Shown: positions 21,028 to 29,236 of the stretch, piece after piece
How the letters are laid out: every line of letters starts with the position of its first letter
How positions within the stretch are numbered: position 1 is the stretch's first letter
Assembly: GCF_000701405.1 (NCBI RefSeq)
Contig: NZ_JNIV01000045.1
Location: 1-37,147 of the forward strand
DNA length: 37,147 nucleotides
Reading direction: 5' to 3'
From: Deinococcus marmoris DSM 12784
Lineage (GTDB): Bacteria > Deinococcota > Deinococci > Deinococcales > Deinococcaceae
Translations under genes and position numbers: made by a program
The notes under the pieces: generated by a model
What the model saw: only the letters and a program-made list of their open reading frames with translations
What the model was told of the DNA's origin: nothing
The model's database searches: none

Positions 21028-22082
21028 ACCAGTTCGATAATGCTGGCGTCCGAGATGATCATCTTGAGGGTGCGCGGCATTTCGCGGCCCCCGCGCACCT
21101 GCGCCCGCACGCCGATCAGGCAGTCTTGCAGGCGGCGGTAGGTGTTCTCGATCACGGCCTCGGCGTCGATCACGCTGTGTTCGACTTCGGCATTGCGGAT
21201 CACGCTGCCGCGCCCGATGCTGGTGAACGGGCCGATATAGGCGTACTCGATCACCACGTTCTCGGCCAACATGACTGGCCCCACGATCTGGCTGCCCGTC
21301 ACCCGCGCCGAGGCTGGAATGACCACCCGGCCCGAGATGCGCGAGTTCTCGACGGTGCCCTGGATATCGGTTTCCAGGCCCTCCAGCAGCAGGCGGTTGG
21401 CGTCCAGCAGATCGTCCGGGCGTCCGGTGTCCTTCCACCAGCCCACGACGCGCTGGCCCAGCACCGCCGCACCGCCCTCAATCAGTCCCTGAATACCGTC
21501 GGTGATCTCGTACTCGCCACGCGCCGAGGGTGGCATGTGTTCCAGCACCTTAAAAATCTGCGGCGTGAAGCAGTACAGCCCGGCCACCGCCAGATTGCTG
21601 GGCGGCACCCTGGGTTTCTCTACCAGCCGCTTGATGCGTTCGCCGTCCAGCTCGGCCACACCGAAAGAAGTGGGGTCCGCGACTTCCACCAGGGCGATCA
21701 GGGCCGCAGGCTTTTCCTGTAGAAAGCGGTCCACAAAGGGTTTTGCGCCGAACTCGAAGAGATTGTCTCCCAGGTACACGCAGAAGTCCGAGTCGCCCAC
21801 CCATTCACGGGCGGTCAGGACCGCGTGGCCCAGCCCCAGTTGCTCGTGTTGGTTGATCAGCGTGAGGTTCACGCCCTGCATCTCGCGCACGGCATGCTGG
21901 ATTTCCCCGCGCGTGATGTCCGAGACCACGATACCGATGTCGGTGATTCCGGCGGCCATCAGCGTGCGGATGGCGTGGCGGATGATCGGCTGCCCGGCCA
22001 CCCGCAGCACGGGTTTGGGGCGGGTAAACGTCAGCGGGCGCAGGCGGGTGCCCAGTCCTGCGGCGGGGATGATGGCCTTCAT
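21024..22082 (-). CDS. glucose-1-phosphate thymidylyltransferase-like nucleotidylyltransferase (long form)
   Basis: 352 residues from ATG 22082; the frame is open to 22550, but this start begins exactly at the nucleotide-binding motif [20 protein letters not shown]. It joins a sugar 1-phosphate to dTTP or a related NTP to make an activated sugar. Landmarks are [37 protein letters not shown] and [19 protein letters not shown]. The C-terminal ~100 residues ([20 protein letters not shown] onward) form a left-handed beta-helix, as in the long StrD/RmlA-like group. The substrate is not fixed by sequence. A TAGACT box seven bases upstream gives a leaderless start. It is divergent from manC, suggesting a shared role in surface polysaccharide precursors. 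Confidence 0.9.
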   Translation of the reverse strand: MKAIIPAAGLGTRLRPLTFTRPKPVLRVAGQPIIRHAIRTLMAAGITDIGIVVSDITRGEIQHAVREMQGVNLTLINQHEQLGLGHAVLTAREWVGDSDFCVYLGDNLFEFGAKPFVDRFLQEKPAALIALVEVADPTSFGVAELDGERIKRLVEKPRVPPSNLAVAGLYCFTPQIFKVLEHMPPSARGEYEITDGIQGLIEGGAAVLGQRVVGWWKDTGRPDDLLDANRLLLEGLETDIQGTVENSRISGRVVIPASARVTGSQIVGPVMLAENVVIEYAYIGPFTSIGRGSVIRNAEVEHSVIDAEAVIENTYRRLQDCLIGVRAQVRGGREMPRTLKMIISDASIIELV

Positions 22083-22089
22083 GGCCCGC

Positions 22090-22095
22090 AGTCTA
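22090..22095 (-). promoter_or_regulatory. -10 box of a leaderless promoter for the nucleotidylyltransferase
   Basis: TAGACT on the minus strand is followed by seven bases and ATG 22082. Confidence 0.55.
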
Positions 22096-22290
22096 GGGGC
22101 TGCCCTGCCACTTCTTTCTGACAGTTCCTTGGGAGTGCCTGTGGAAAGCCTGACCCGGTCTCCGGGCTTGCGGAATAGTGGACCGCGCTGGAAAGCCTGA
22201 AACTGATGAGGCCGCAGACCGGTAAGCGGAGGCCACCTCTCCCCCACCCCCCAGAACCACAAGACGCGCCGACGCCGTTTTCTGGCACTG

Positions 22291-22296
22291 TAGAGT
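22291..22296 (+). promoter_or_regulatory. -10 box of a leaderless promoter for manC
   Basis: TAGAGT is followed by six bases and ATG 22303. Together with the box at 22090-22095 it frames the 220-base divergent intergenic region, in which I see no other site. Confidence 0.55.
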
Positions 22297-22302
22297 CCAG
22301 TT

Positions 22303-23454
22303 ATGCAGACTGCCCAGACCAATTCGGTCCAGCCCAGCCCAGGCCAGACCTCTGCTTCAGAGGCCGCCCCATTCGTTCCGGTGATTCTGGCCGGGGGCAG
22401 CGGCGAACGCTTCTGGCCACTGTCGCGCCGCCACCGGCCCAAGCAGTTCCTGACCCTGGACGACTCCGGGCGCAGCCTGCTGCAAGCCACCAGTGACCGG
22501 CTGGTGGAACTGTGCGGTGACCTGGAAGGCCTGATGGTGGTCACGGGCAACGACTACCGCTCGCAGGTGCTGGAGCAGTTGCCCGAGATGCCGCTGGAAA
22601 ACCTGCTGGTGGAACCCGCCGCCCGCGACACCGCCCCCGCCGTGCTGTACGCCGCCCTGCGAATCGGACGCACACAGCCTGACGCGGTGATGGGGGTGTT
22701 TCCCGCCGATCACCGCATCACCGATACCCAGACCTTTTCACGGGTGGTGCGGCAGGCCATTGCGCTGGCAAGCAGCAGTGGGCGACTGGTGACCATCGGG
22801 ATCACGCCCACCTTTCCGGCCACCGGCTACGGCTACATCCAGCGCGGCGAGAGCATGGGTGAAGGTGAGGAATTCACCGCCTACGCAGTCACACGCTTCA
22901 CCGAAAAGCCCGACTCGGAGACGGCGCAGGGCTTCCTGGCAGACGGCGGCTACGCCTGGAACAGCGGCATGTTCATCTGGAAGGTCTCGGCCATTCTGGA
23001 CGCCTTCCAGGAGCATCAGCCGGAGCTGTACGGGCAGCTCAGCAACGCGATGAACGCCGACGCACAGGGCCTGACCCACCGTGCCCTGCGCGAGACGTTC
23101 CCCACGCTGCCCAAGATCAGCATCGATTACGCGATTCTGGAAAAGTCGGACGCCGTGAGCGTGATTCCCGCCGAGTTCGGCTGGGACGATCTGGGCGACT
23201 GGAACGCGCTGGAACGCCTGCTGAAGGGCGAGGGCGAGAACGTCGCGGTGGGCCGCCATGTAGGCCTGGACACCGGGGGCGCGATCCTCTACACCACCAA
23301 CGGCGACGATCTGATCGCCACCATCGGTCTGGACGACGTGGTGGTGGTGCGCGCCAACGAGGTCACGCTGGTGGTCCGCAAGGACCGCACCCAGGACATC
23401 AAGCGCGTGGTGCAGCAACTCAAGGAACACCCGGATCTGGAACGCTTCGCCTGA
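22303..23454 (+). CDS. manC: mannose-1-phosphate guanylyltransferase
   Basis: 383 residues, the short form without a fused phosphomannose isomerase domain. It makes GDP-mannose from mannose 1-phosphate and GTP. Landmarks are [20 protein letters not shown] with [42 protein letters not shown] and DYAILEKSD, followed by the C-terminal beta-helix-like end with [11 protein letters not shown]. The first ~23 residues are a Ser/Pro/Gln-rich extension. It has a leaderless promoter and ends nine bases from the convergent HAD gene. With the nearby nucleotidylyltransferase it supplies activated sugars for glycans. Confidence 0.93.
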   Translation: MQTAQTNSVQPSPGQTSASEAAPFVPVILAGGSGERFWPLSRRHRPKQFLTLDDSGRSLLQATSDRLVELCGDLEGLMVVTGNDYRSQVLEQLPEMPLENLLVEPAARDTAPAVLYAALRIGRTQPDAVMGVFPADHRITDTQTFSRVVRQAIALASSSGRLVTIGITPTFPATGYGYIQRGESMGEGEEFTAYAVTRFTEKPDSETAQGFLADGGYAWNSGMFIWKVSAILDAFQEHQPELYGQLSNAMNADAQGLTHRALRETFPTLPKISIDYAILEKSDAVSVIPAEFGWDDLGDWNALERLLKGEGENVAVGRHVGLDTGGAILYTTNGDDLIATIGLDDVVVVRANEVTLVVRKDRTQDIKRVVQQLKEHPDLERFA

Positions 23455-23463
23455 ATAAAGTTG

Positions 23464-24219
23464 TTACCGCTGGGGCAACTTCGCGGCACTCACCGTCCGC
23501 AGGAGCTGACCGCCCGGCGGCGTGATCGCCAGATCGCAGGCGTTCATGAAGGCCAGATCGCTGAGGCTGTCGCCCAGGGCCAGCGTCAGCGTGGCATGCG
23601 GAAAATGCTGCCCGCGCAGGTAACGCACCGCCTCGGCCTTGCCCAGATGGCGCGGCAGCACACTGACATTGTTGGCATTGGCGATGATCTGGAGGTCCGT
23701 GTAACCGCGTGATTCCAGATGCTTCTCCAGCGCCAGTTGCACCCGTTCCAGGCTGTCCGCATCGGCGTCCGGGTGCTTGAGGACGGTCATGAAGTGGGTG
23801 TCGTGGGCGGTATGCCGGGTCAGGCGGCAGCCCAAAGCTCCAGCCAGTTCTGCAATTGTCTGGGTGCAGTCGGCTAACGCGCTCTGCATAGTTTCCAGCC
23901 CCTCCAGCACCTGCCCACGCCAGTCGGTATCTACCTGTCCGTCTGGACGCAGAACCGTTAAACCGTGGTCCAGCACCCGCCAGGAGGTGAAGGGCAGGGT
24001 CACGCGCGCCATCGCCGCCTGATCGCGGCCCGTGACTGGAATCACGGTGACGCCAGTGTTTGCGAAGTGCGCCAGCAACGCCGACTGCGCGGGCGTGCAG
24101 AACGAATGCGGCTGGCCGTCTCGCCCCAGGGTGGCCGGGGTCAGACCCTCCATTCCTGGCGGCAACTTGCGGAGGGTCTGGAACAGAGTGTCGTCCAGAT
24201 CGGTGAAGGCGACGATCAC
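23464..24219 (-). CDS. HAD-family phosphatase of a Ter-type biosynthetic operon
   Basis: 251 residues from GTG 24219. HAD motif I is FTDLDDTLF (residues 5-13), motif II VIPVTGRD, and motif III/IV LALGDSLSDLAFM, so the phosphatase active site is intact. A C2-type cap lies between. It is the last gene of a three-gene operon; its GTG shares one base with the TAG stop of the phosphoribosyltransferase gene. In the Ter-associated biosynthetic module a HAD enzyme is proposed to dephosphorylate a nucleotide-like intermediate. The precise substrate is unknown. Confidence 0.87.
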   Translation of the reverse strand: MIVAFTDLDDTLFQTLRKLPPGMEGLTPATLGRDGQPHSFCTPAQSALLAHFANTGVTVIPVTGRDQAAMARVTLPFTSWRVLDHGLTVLRPDGQVDTDWRGQVLEGLETMQSALADCTQTIAELAGALGCRLTRHTAHDTHFMTVLKHPDADADSLERVQLALEKHLESRGYTDLQIIANANNVSVLPRHLGKAEAVRYLRGQHFPHATLTLALGDSLSDLAFMNACDLAITPPGGQLLRTVSAAKLPQR

Positions 24220-25331
24220 TAGGCTTCCAGAGGACTGATACGGACAGCCTGCGCCCTGTCGCCCAGCAACGTCATCAGGGCGGAATCGGGCAGGCAGCGC
24301 CCCTCATACGTCACCAGAATTCGGGTGTAAGCGTCGGGATCAACGTTGTACAGGTAATTGGCGATGCCGTCCCCCACGTTGTCGCTGAAGCTGAATTTGC
24401 GGGCCATCGCCAGCCCCTCCAGCACCGGACTGCGCGTGGTGGCCGAGAAAACGCTAGCAAATACGTCCGGCTCAAGCCGCTGCGCCAGTGCGAAGGCTGG
24501 ATACTGATATTCGCCCGTTCCCAGCACCAGCACGCGGTCTGTAGGCGACAGGCTCAGTTCAGGCCAGCTCAACTCCACATCCTGTCCGTAGCGCGGCCCA
24601 CTGGCAGGCAACAGCGCCGATTTGTCGGCCCCGTTTCCAGCCACGGCGGGCAACTGGGGAGGCTGCCAGTCGGCGGCAGGCGTGAAATCATAGCCTCCGC
24701 GCGTCAGACTCACGAAGGTCACGGGCAGACCCAGCCTCTCCTGGATCTCAGACCGGCGCGAACACCAGTCGGTCAGGCTGACCATCACCACGCGGCGCAG
24801 ATGCGGGTGAAGGCTGCGCCACTCGCGGGCCAGATTTTCCAGCGTGGTCCCGGTGGAGAGTTCATCGTCCACCAACACCAGTTCCGTGGCGGCGCGGGCG
24901 GCGGGGCCAGGGTCATACAGCAGATGGGCCGGGGCGTGCGAATGCGGCTCGTCGAAGCGCAGCAGCAGCGGGTGCCAGGTCTGGTAACGGGTGGTGTGCT
25001 GAAAGGTGGCGGTCTGGTCTGGATGTTGTTCGCGCCACGCGTGATACACGCCCTCTCCCAACGCGGTGGCCGTTTCCGCCAGCCCGATAAAATGGGGGGC
25101 CGTCAGAGGAGGCAGGGCCGCCGCCAACTGTGTGTAAGTTCGCGCCGCGACTGCTGGGGAGATTGGAATGTGCTTGCCCAGCACCCGGCTGACGAACAGA
25201 AAGCCGCGCCGGGGGTTCTGCCGCATCGCGTAATCCAGCAGCGTATCCAGCGGTGGATGTGGGCGTTCCAGCCAGAGCTTCAGCGTTCCACTGGGCAGAT
25301 TAACCGTGTGGAACGTTAAGGCGGAGGTCAA
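24219..25331 (-). CDS. phosphoribosyltransferase-TRSP domain fusion protein
   Basis: 370 residues. The N-terminal half is a type of phosphoribosyltransferase with the PRPP loop VLVDDELSTGTT (residues 152-163) and the family segments FIGLAETATALGEGVYHAW (81-99), TTRY and FDEPHSHAPAHLLYDP. The C-terminal half is the TRSP domain: LVLGTGEYQYPAFALAQRL and FSATTRSPVLEG, with the name-giving TRSP at 299-302. This architecture was described in tellurium-resistance (Ter) stress gene clusters as part of a pathway thought to make a nucleoside-like metabolite. It overlaps the ATP-grasp gene upstream by four bases (ATGA) and the HAD gene by one. No terC, terD or terB gene is seen nearby. Confidence 0.88.
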   Translation of the reverse strand: MTSALTFHTVNLPSGTLKLWLERPHPPLDTLLDYAMRQNPRRGFLFVSRVLGKHIPISPAVAARTYTQLAAALPPLTAPHFIGLAETATALGEGVYHAWREQHPDQTATFQHTTRYQTWHPLLLRFDEPHSHAPAHLLYDPGPAARAATELVLVDDELSTGTTLENLAREWRSLHPHLRRVVMVSLTDWCSRRSEIQERLGLPVTFVSLTRGGYDFTPAADWQPPQLPAVAGNGADKSALLPASGPRYGQDVELSWPELSLSPTDRVLVLGTGEYQYPAFALAQRLEPDVFASVFSATTRSPVLEGLAMARKFSFSDNVGDGIANYLYNVDPDAYTRILVTYEGRCLPDSALMTLLGDRAQAVRISPLEA

Positions 25332-26356
25332 ACCGTCGCCTCCTGCTCAGGGATCACGCGGGCCACCTTGTCTTCGGCAACGCGCAGACCCGTTCGCACG
25401 GGGGGAAGGGACGAGCGGTCCAGCACGCCCGTGGCGGCGTCCAGCAGCAGCAGAGGAAAATTGACGCCCGCCGCCATGCTGTAGCGCAGACCCCCAGAGG
25501 CGCGGGCATTGATTTCCAGCATGTTGGGGGTGCGGTTGCGTCCGTCCGCGTCCGGCCCGTCCTTGGTCTGAAAGTTGAAAATGCCGCTGAGGCCGTAGCG
25601 GGCGCTGATCTGGCGGGCAGCTTCTACCAGATCGGGGCGGTCCTCAATCTGCTGGCCCTCCCCGCCCTTGCGGCGCACCACTGCTCGCAGCAGTTCACCC
25701 TGCCACGCCACGCAGTCCACGCTGCGCTCCGCGCCTTCCAGCGTGTGCATCAGCAGCATGGTGGGCAATTCACCCGAGGCGAACAACTCTCGCGCCGCCG
25801 CATGGCTCATCTGATACAGCTCGCCCGCCAGAAACGACTTCAGGTCCGGCGTGTCCATCAGCACCCGGAAGCCGCTGGCGTAGATGCCCCGCGCAGGCTT
25901 GACGCACAGGCGCACCCCCGGCTCACGCAACGTCGCCGCCGCGTCATCAAAACTGGCGAGGCTGTCGAAGGTGGTCCAGCGGGGAATGGGCAGGATAGAT
26001 GTGTCCCAGTCGCGCAGAAACTCGTCCTTGCGCTCCAGATGGCGCTGGGTGGCCTCCGAGGCGGGCGTGATCAGGGTGACGCCTGCCACCGCAAACTGTT
26101 CTCCCCAACTTGCCAGCCGCTCGCGCTCCTTGCCGGGAATGACCAGATCAATGCCGTGGCGGACGCAAGCGTCCAGCAGCCACGCCGCGTAGTCGTCGCC
26201 CAGCAGGCCGCGCGGTTCCAGAAAGGTGTGGTCTGCCGCCGCCAGCATGCCGTGGCCAGGATCGGAGTGACTGGCCCAGACCGCGTAACGCGAACCTTTC
26301 AGGGCATGAAGCTGGGCGGCGGTGACGCTGAAGTTTTTGGTGAACAGGACATTCAT
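25328..26356 (-). CDS. ATP-grasp ligase of a Ter-type biosynthetic operon
   Basis: 342 residues from ATG 26356, with GGAG eight bases upstream; the frame is open to 26503 but the extra part runs into a palindromic repeat. The ATP-grasp fold is indicated by CVKPARGIYASGFRVL (nucleotide-binding lysine) and MLEINARASGGLRYSMAAGV (metal-binding Glu/Asn). It should ligate a carboxylate to an amine or similar group using ATP. It is the first gene of the operon with the phosphoribosyltransferase-TRSP and HAD genes, which it overlaps or abuts. The substrate is unknown. A dispersed palindromic repeat lies directly upstream. Confidence 0.85.
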   Translation of the reverse strand: MNVLFTKNFSVTAAQLHALKGSRYAVWASHSDPGHGMLAAADHTFLEPRGLLGDDYAAWLLDACVRHGIDLVIPGKERERLASWGEQFAVAGVTLITPASEATQRHLERKDEFLRDWDTSILPIPRWTTFDSLASFDDAAATLREPGVRLCVKPARGIYASGFRVLMDTPDLKSFLAGELYQMSHAAARELFASGELPTMLLMHTLEGAERSVDCVAWQGELLRAVVRRKGGEGQQIEDRPDLVEAARQISARYGLSGIFNFQTKDGPDADGRNRTPNMLEINARASGGLRYSMAAGVNFPLLLLDAATGVLDRSSLPPVRTGLRVAEDKVARVIPEQEATV

Positions 26357-26475
26357 GGTGGTGGCTCCGAGAAATGGGGTGTGTGGGGACAGAGGCTCAG
26401 CAGGACTTGATGGGGATGCTTCAGAAGGGAGATGGAAAGGAGTGGGCAAGTCGGCTTTCTGGGGTGGCTCCCATG

Positions 26476-26604
26476 AAAACCCCTCCGCCCCCTCCGGGGG
26501 CACCTCCCCTTAAAAGGGAGGCAAGAGTTACTGGATTGCCCAGCCAGTAGCGTATCTTGGCTCCCCTCAAGGGGAGCTGGCTGCGAAGCAGACTAGGGGG
26601 GTTT
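26476..26604 (+). repeat. palindromic dispersed repeat, copy A
   Basis: About 129 bases bounded by AACCCCTC-like and GGGGGGTT-like ends, with internal hairpins (CCTCCCCTTAAAAGGGAGG and GCTCCCCTCAAGGGGAGC). A 43-base core (26485-26527) is identical to the reverse complement of 36763-36805 in copy B. It lies between the ATP-grasp gene and the upstream 246-residue gene. It probably belongs to a small non-coding repeat family. Confidence 0.85.
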
Positions 26605-26641
26605 GCGTGAGAGCTACGCGGAAAAACAGCCACTCACTCTC

Positions 26642-27382
26642 CTACCCCCCGCGCCCCACCTCCGCCGCCAGTTCCTCGGCGTGTCGCAAAGCCCCGGCTT
26701 TCAGGCGTTCGCCCTGCCCGGCCAGTAGCGCCCGCACGCGGGCCAGTTGCTCGGCGTTCAGGTGGGCGCGCACACCCTCGGCGGTGGCCTCGGCGCGGTG
26801 TCCGGTCAGGCCAAAGATCAGGCCCAGCAGCACACGCTTTTGCAGTTCGTCTGCCGCGCGGATGTTGCGTTCGGGATGCGTGAGCAGATGGTGCTGGTGC
26901 AACGTGGCGGCCAGCAGGCGGTCTGCCAGCGAACCCCGGCCCGCCAGCAGCACAGAGGGCAGAACCCGCCGGGCGGCGCGGCGGTAGTCGTCGGCGTTGC
27001 CACCGTGGGTGTAGGCCCAGCCGTCGGCGCGCACGTCCACCAGCGTCTCGGTGTCCACGGCTTTCAGCAACCGCGCCAGCTCGGTGTCGGTCAGGTCCGT
27101 TGCATCCACCAGACGGGTCAACACATCCGCCTCTTCGGATTTGCCGATGCGGGCCAGCAGCGCCGCACTTTCGCGCCAGTTGTCCAGATCGGCCAGTTCC
27201 TGAGAGACGGGCAGACTGGCGTCCAGGTCATACAGGGTCAGGTCCTGGGTCTTCAGGTGGGTCAGCAGCAGGCGTCCGGCGTTGGTGCGCTCGCCGCCCA
27301 CGCCCCGGCGGTACAGGTGCAGCAGCTTGCGCCCCCGCTCCAGATGGGGGTCCAGTTCGCTGGTCTGGTCCGGGGCCGTCAC
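26642..27382 (-). CDS. hypothetical helical protein
   Basis: 246 residues from GTG 27382, with GAGG about six bases upstream. The family is not recognised with confidence. The N-terminal segment LERGRKLLHLYRRGVGGERT followed by NAGRLLLTHLKTQDLTLYDLD looks like a metabolically old helical module reminiscent of DUF2786-type N-termini; the rest is alpha-helical with no catalytic motif. There is no signal peptide or membrane segment. It is on the same strand as the ATP-grasp operon, 286 bases upstream, with the repeat copy A in between, so it may once have been its first gene. It is divergent from the VWA gene. Confidence 0.75.
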   Translation of the reverse strand: MTAPDQTSELDPHLERGRKLLHLYRRGVGGERTNAGRLLLTHLKTQDLTLYDLDASLPVSQELADLDNWRESAALLARIGKSEEADVLTRLVDATDLTDTELARLLKAVDTETLVDVRADGWAYTHGGNADDYRRAARRVLPSVLLAGRGSLADRLLAATLHQHHLLTHPERNIRAADELQKRVLLGLIFGLTGHRAEATAEGVRAHLNAEQLARVRALLAGQGERLKAGALRHAEELAAEVGRGG

Positions 27383-27460
27383 AGCACCTCACGGGGAATG
27401 GGGAAGGAGACGGGCATCAGGGGGCAGTTTAGAGCGTCTAACGCAGACATGACGCTGGAA

Positions 27461-27491
27461 TTGGACGGCTATCCCCGAGTCTGGTTATAAT
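27461..27491 (+). promoter_or_regulatory. promoter upstream of the VWA gene
   Basis: TTGGAC (27461-27466), a 19-base spacer and TATAAT (27486-27491) are the best promoter-like pair in 27383-27777. Transcription from here leaves a leader of about 280 bases before ATG 27778. I see no convincing gene in that leader; it is C-rich and G-poor on the plus strand. Confidence 0.55.
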
Positions 27492-27777
27492 GTAACTTAA
27501 CTCCCCCTCAGATGCCTCTTATCCAGCGGAGGCCAGTCCCCGTCTTCACGATCAAACGCAAGCCTTACCGTCCGCCTGGCCCAGCCCGAGTCTGTGCCTC
27601 CCAGACCGTCCCTGCGCTGTATCCCCCCGCTGGCCATCACATGCAGCAGACCAGGACATCCGCAAAAAGTGCCTGTTCGCCCGTACACAAGTCGTCGGGA
27701 CAGAAGCCAACTCGCCCACTCCCACCCAGAGCGGCCCGCCCCCAGGACGCCCGCTTCCCCTACCCCAGGAGATCAAC

Positions 27778-29235
27778 ATGCACTTACAGATGTCGTCCCG
27801 CCGTACTTCCGTGGTTCTGGCCCTCAGCCTGGGTCTTTTTGCTGGCGCAGCGGGCGCACAGACCACCACGAATGTTCAACTGATTCTGGACGCTTCCGGC
27901 AGCATGCTGGGCAAACTGCCCGACGGCCAGACCCGCATTGCTTCCGCCAAGGCCACCCTGACGCAGTTTCTGGGTGGACTGAAAGCCGATCCCAGCCTGA
28001 ATGTGGGCATGCGGATTTACGGCGCAGGCCTGAAGGCGGGCGCGCAGTGCGAGGATTCCGTGCTGGTCACGCCGATGAAAGGTTTTGACAAGGCCGCTTT
28101 GCAAGGGCAGGTGACGGCTGCCACACCCAAAGGGGCCACGCCCATCGTCTATTCCCTGATGCAAGCTGCCGCCGACTTTCCCAAAGACAGCAGCCGCAAA
28201 GTCATCGTGCTGGTCACGGACGGCGAGGAATCCTGCGGAGGCAAGCTGAATGACGCCGTCGCCACCTTCAAAAAGCTGGGCATTGAGGTGGATCTCCGCA
28301 TCATCGGGATTGACCTGAACGACAAGGCCCGCAAGAGTTTTGAAGGCGTGGGAACCTTTGAGAACACCCGCAGCGGTGCAGAGCTAGGGCAGGCGCTGGG
28401 CCGCGCCACCGCCACGGCACAGACGGGCAAATACGCGGTTTCGGGGCCGAAGTCTGCCGGGGCAGGCAGTGAGATCATGGTCAAGTGGACCGGACCGAAC
28501 AACCCTGGCGATTACGTCACCATCGTCAAGAAGGGTGCGCCCATCGGCAATTACAAGGATTACTTCTACACCAAAGCGGGCAACCCTGGCAAGTTGATCG
28601 TGCCGCTGGACCCCGGCGAATACGAGTTGTGGTATTCCAGCGAGAAGGCCAATCCCAACCCCACGCTCGCCACTGCGCCAATTACCCTGACGCCGCCCAC
28701 TTACGGCCTGTCGGCCCCAAAATCTGTTGGAGCGGGCAGCCAGATTGAAGTCAAGTGGACCGGGCCGAACAACCCCGGCGATTACGTGACGGTGGTAGAA
28801 AAGGGTGCGCCTGTCGGCAAATACACCACCTACTTCTACACCAAGGCAGGCAGCCCCGGCAAACTGATCGTGCCGCTGGCTGCGGGCGAATACGAGCTGC
28901 GGTATTCCAGTGAGAAGGCCACTCCCAATCCCACCCTCGCCAGCATTCCCCTCACCCTGACTGCGCCCAAATACGGCCTGAGCGCCCCCGCCAGCGCCAA
29001 ACCGGGCAGCAGCATTCAGGTGAAGTGGACGGGACCCAACAATCCCGGCGATTACGTCACGATTGTCAAGAAGGGAACGCCTGTCGGAGACTACGGAAAC
29101 TACTTTTACACCAGGAACGGCAACCCCCGCACGCTGGAGGTTCCCAAAGAGCCGGGCAGCTACGAGATTCGTTACTCCAGCGAGAATGGCCGCCCCAATC
29201 CCACCTTGAGCAGCGTGGCCATAGAGGTTCGCTGA
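27778..29235 (+). CDS. secreted VWA-domain protein with three 90-residue repeats
   Basis: 485 residues; AGGAGATCAAC before the ATG is a good ribosome site. A Sec signal peptide (residues 1-27, ending GAAGAQ) is followed by a von Willebrand factor A domain, about 33-205. Its metal site is complete: DASGS, the Thr of GATPI and the Asp of TDGEES. Cysteines at CEDS and SCGG may form a disulfide. Residues 222-485 are three tandem 90-residue repeats, each with KWTGPNNPGDYVT, a YFYT strand and YSSE(K/N)xxPNPTL; the DNA period is exactly 270 bases (28441, 28711, 28981). Metal-dependent adhesion or protein binding outside the cell is likely. The next gene starts one base after the stop. Confidence 0.92.
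   Translation: MHLQMSSRRTSVVLALSLGLFAGAAGAQTTTNVQLILDASGSMLGKLPDGQTRIASAKATLTQFLGGLKADPSLNVGMRIYGAGLKAGAQCEDSVLVTPMKGFDKAALQGQVTAATPKGATPIVYSLMQAAADFPKDSSRKVIVLVTDGEESCGGKLNDAVATFKKLGIEVDLRIIGIDLNDKARKSFEGVGTFENTRSGAELGQALGRATATAQTGKYAVSGPKSAGAGSEIMVKWTGPNNPGDYVTIVKKGAPIGNYKDYFYTKAGNPGKLIVPLDPGEYELWYSSEKANPNPTLATAPITLTPPTYGLSAPKSVGAGSQIEVKWTGPNNPGDYVTVVEKGAPVGKYTTYFYTKAGSPGKLIVPLAAGEYELRYSSEKATPNPTLASIPLTLTAPKYGLSAPASAKPGSSIQVKWTGPNNPGDYVTIVKKGTPVGDYGNYFYTRNGNPRTLEVPKEPGSYEIRYSSENGRPNPTLSSVAIEVR
28441..29235 (+). repeat. three tandem 270-base coding repeats
   Basis: Units begin at 28441, 28711 and 28981 (the last one is shorter). They encode beta-sandwich-like domains of the VWA protein. Units one and two are the most alike. 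Confidence 0.9.
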
Positions 29236-29236
29236 G

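Noticed and set aside
26476..26640. Palindromic region considered as a tRNA or structured RNA gene
   Set aside because: No cloverleaf or T-loop sequence; it has an inverted second copy at 36664-36835, so a dispersed repeat explains it.
27512..27883. 123-residue ORF upstream of and overlapping the VWA gene
   Set aside because: Pro/Arg/Cys-rich with no domain, overlapping the VWA signal peptide in another frame; no ribosome site.
28441..29235. Regularly spaced repeats considered as a CRISPR-like array
   Set aside because: The repeats are 270 bases, contiguous and in frame; they encode protein domains.
27778..29235. VWA protein considered as a TerY-type component of the Ter operon nearby
   Set aside because: It has a signal peptide and extracellular repeats, whereas TerY proteins are cytosolic VWA proteins; it is also transcribed in the opposite direction.
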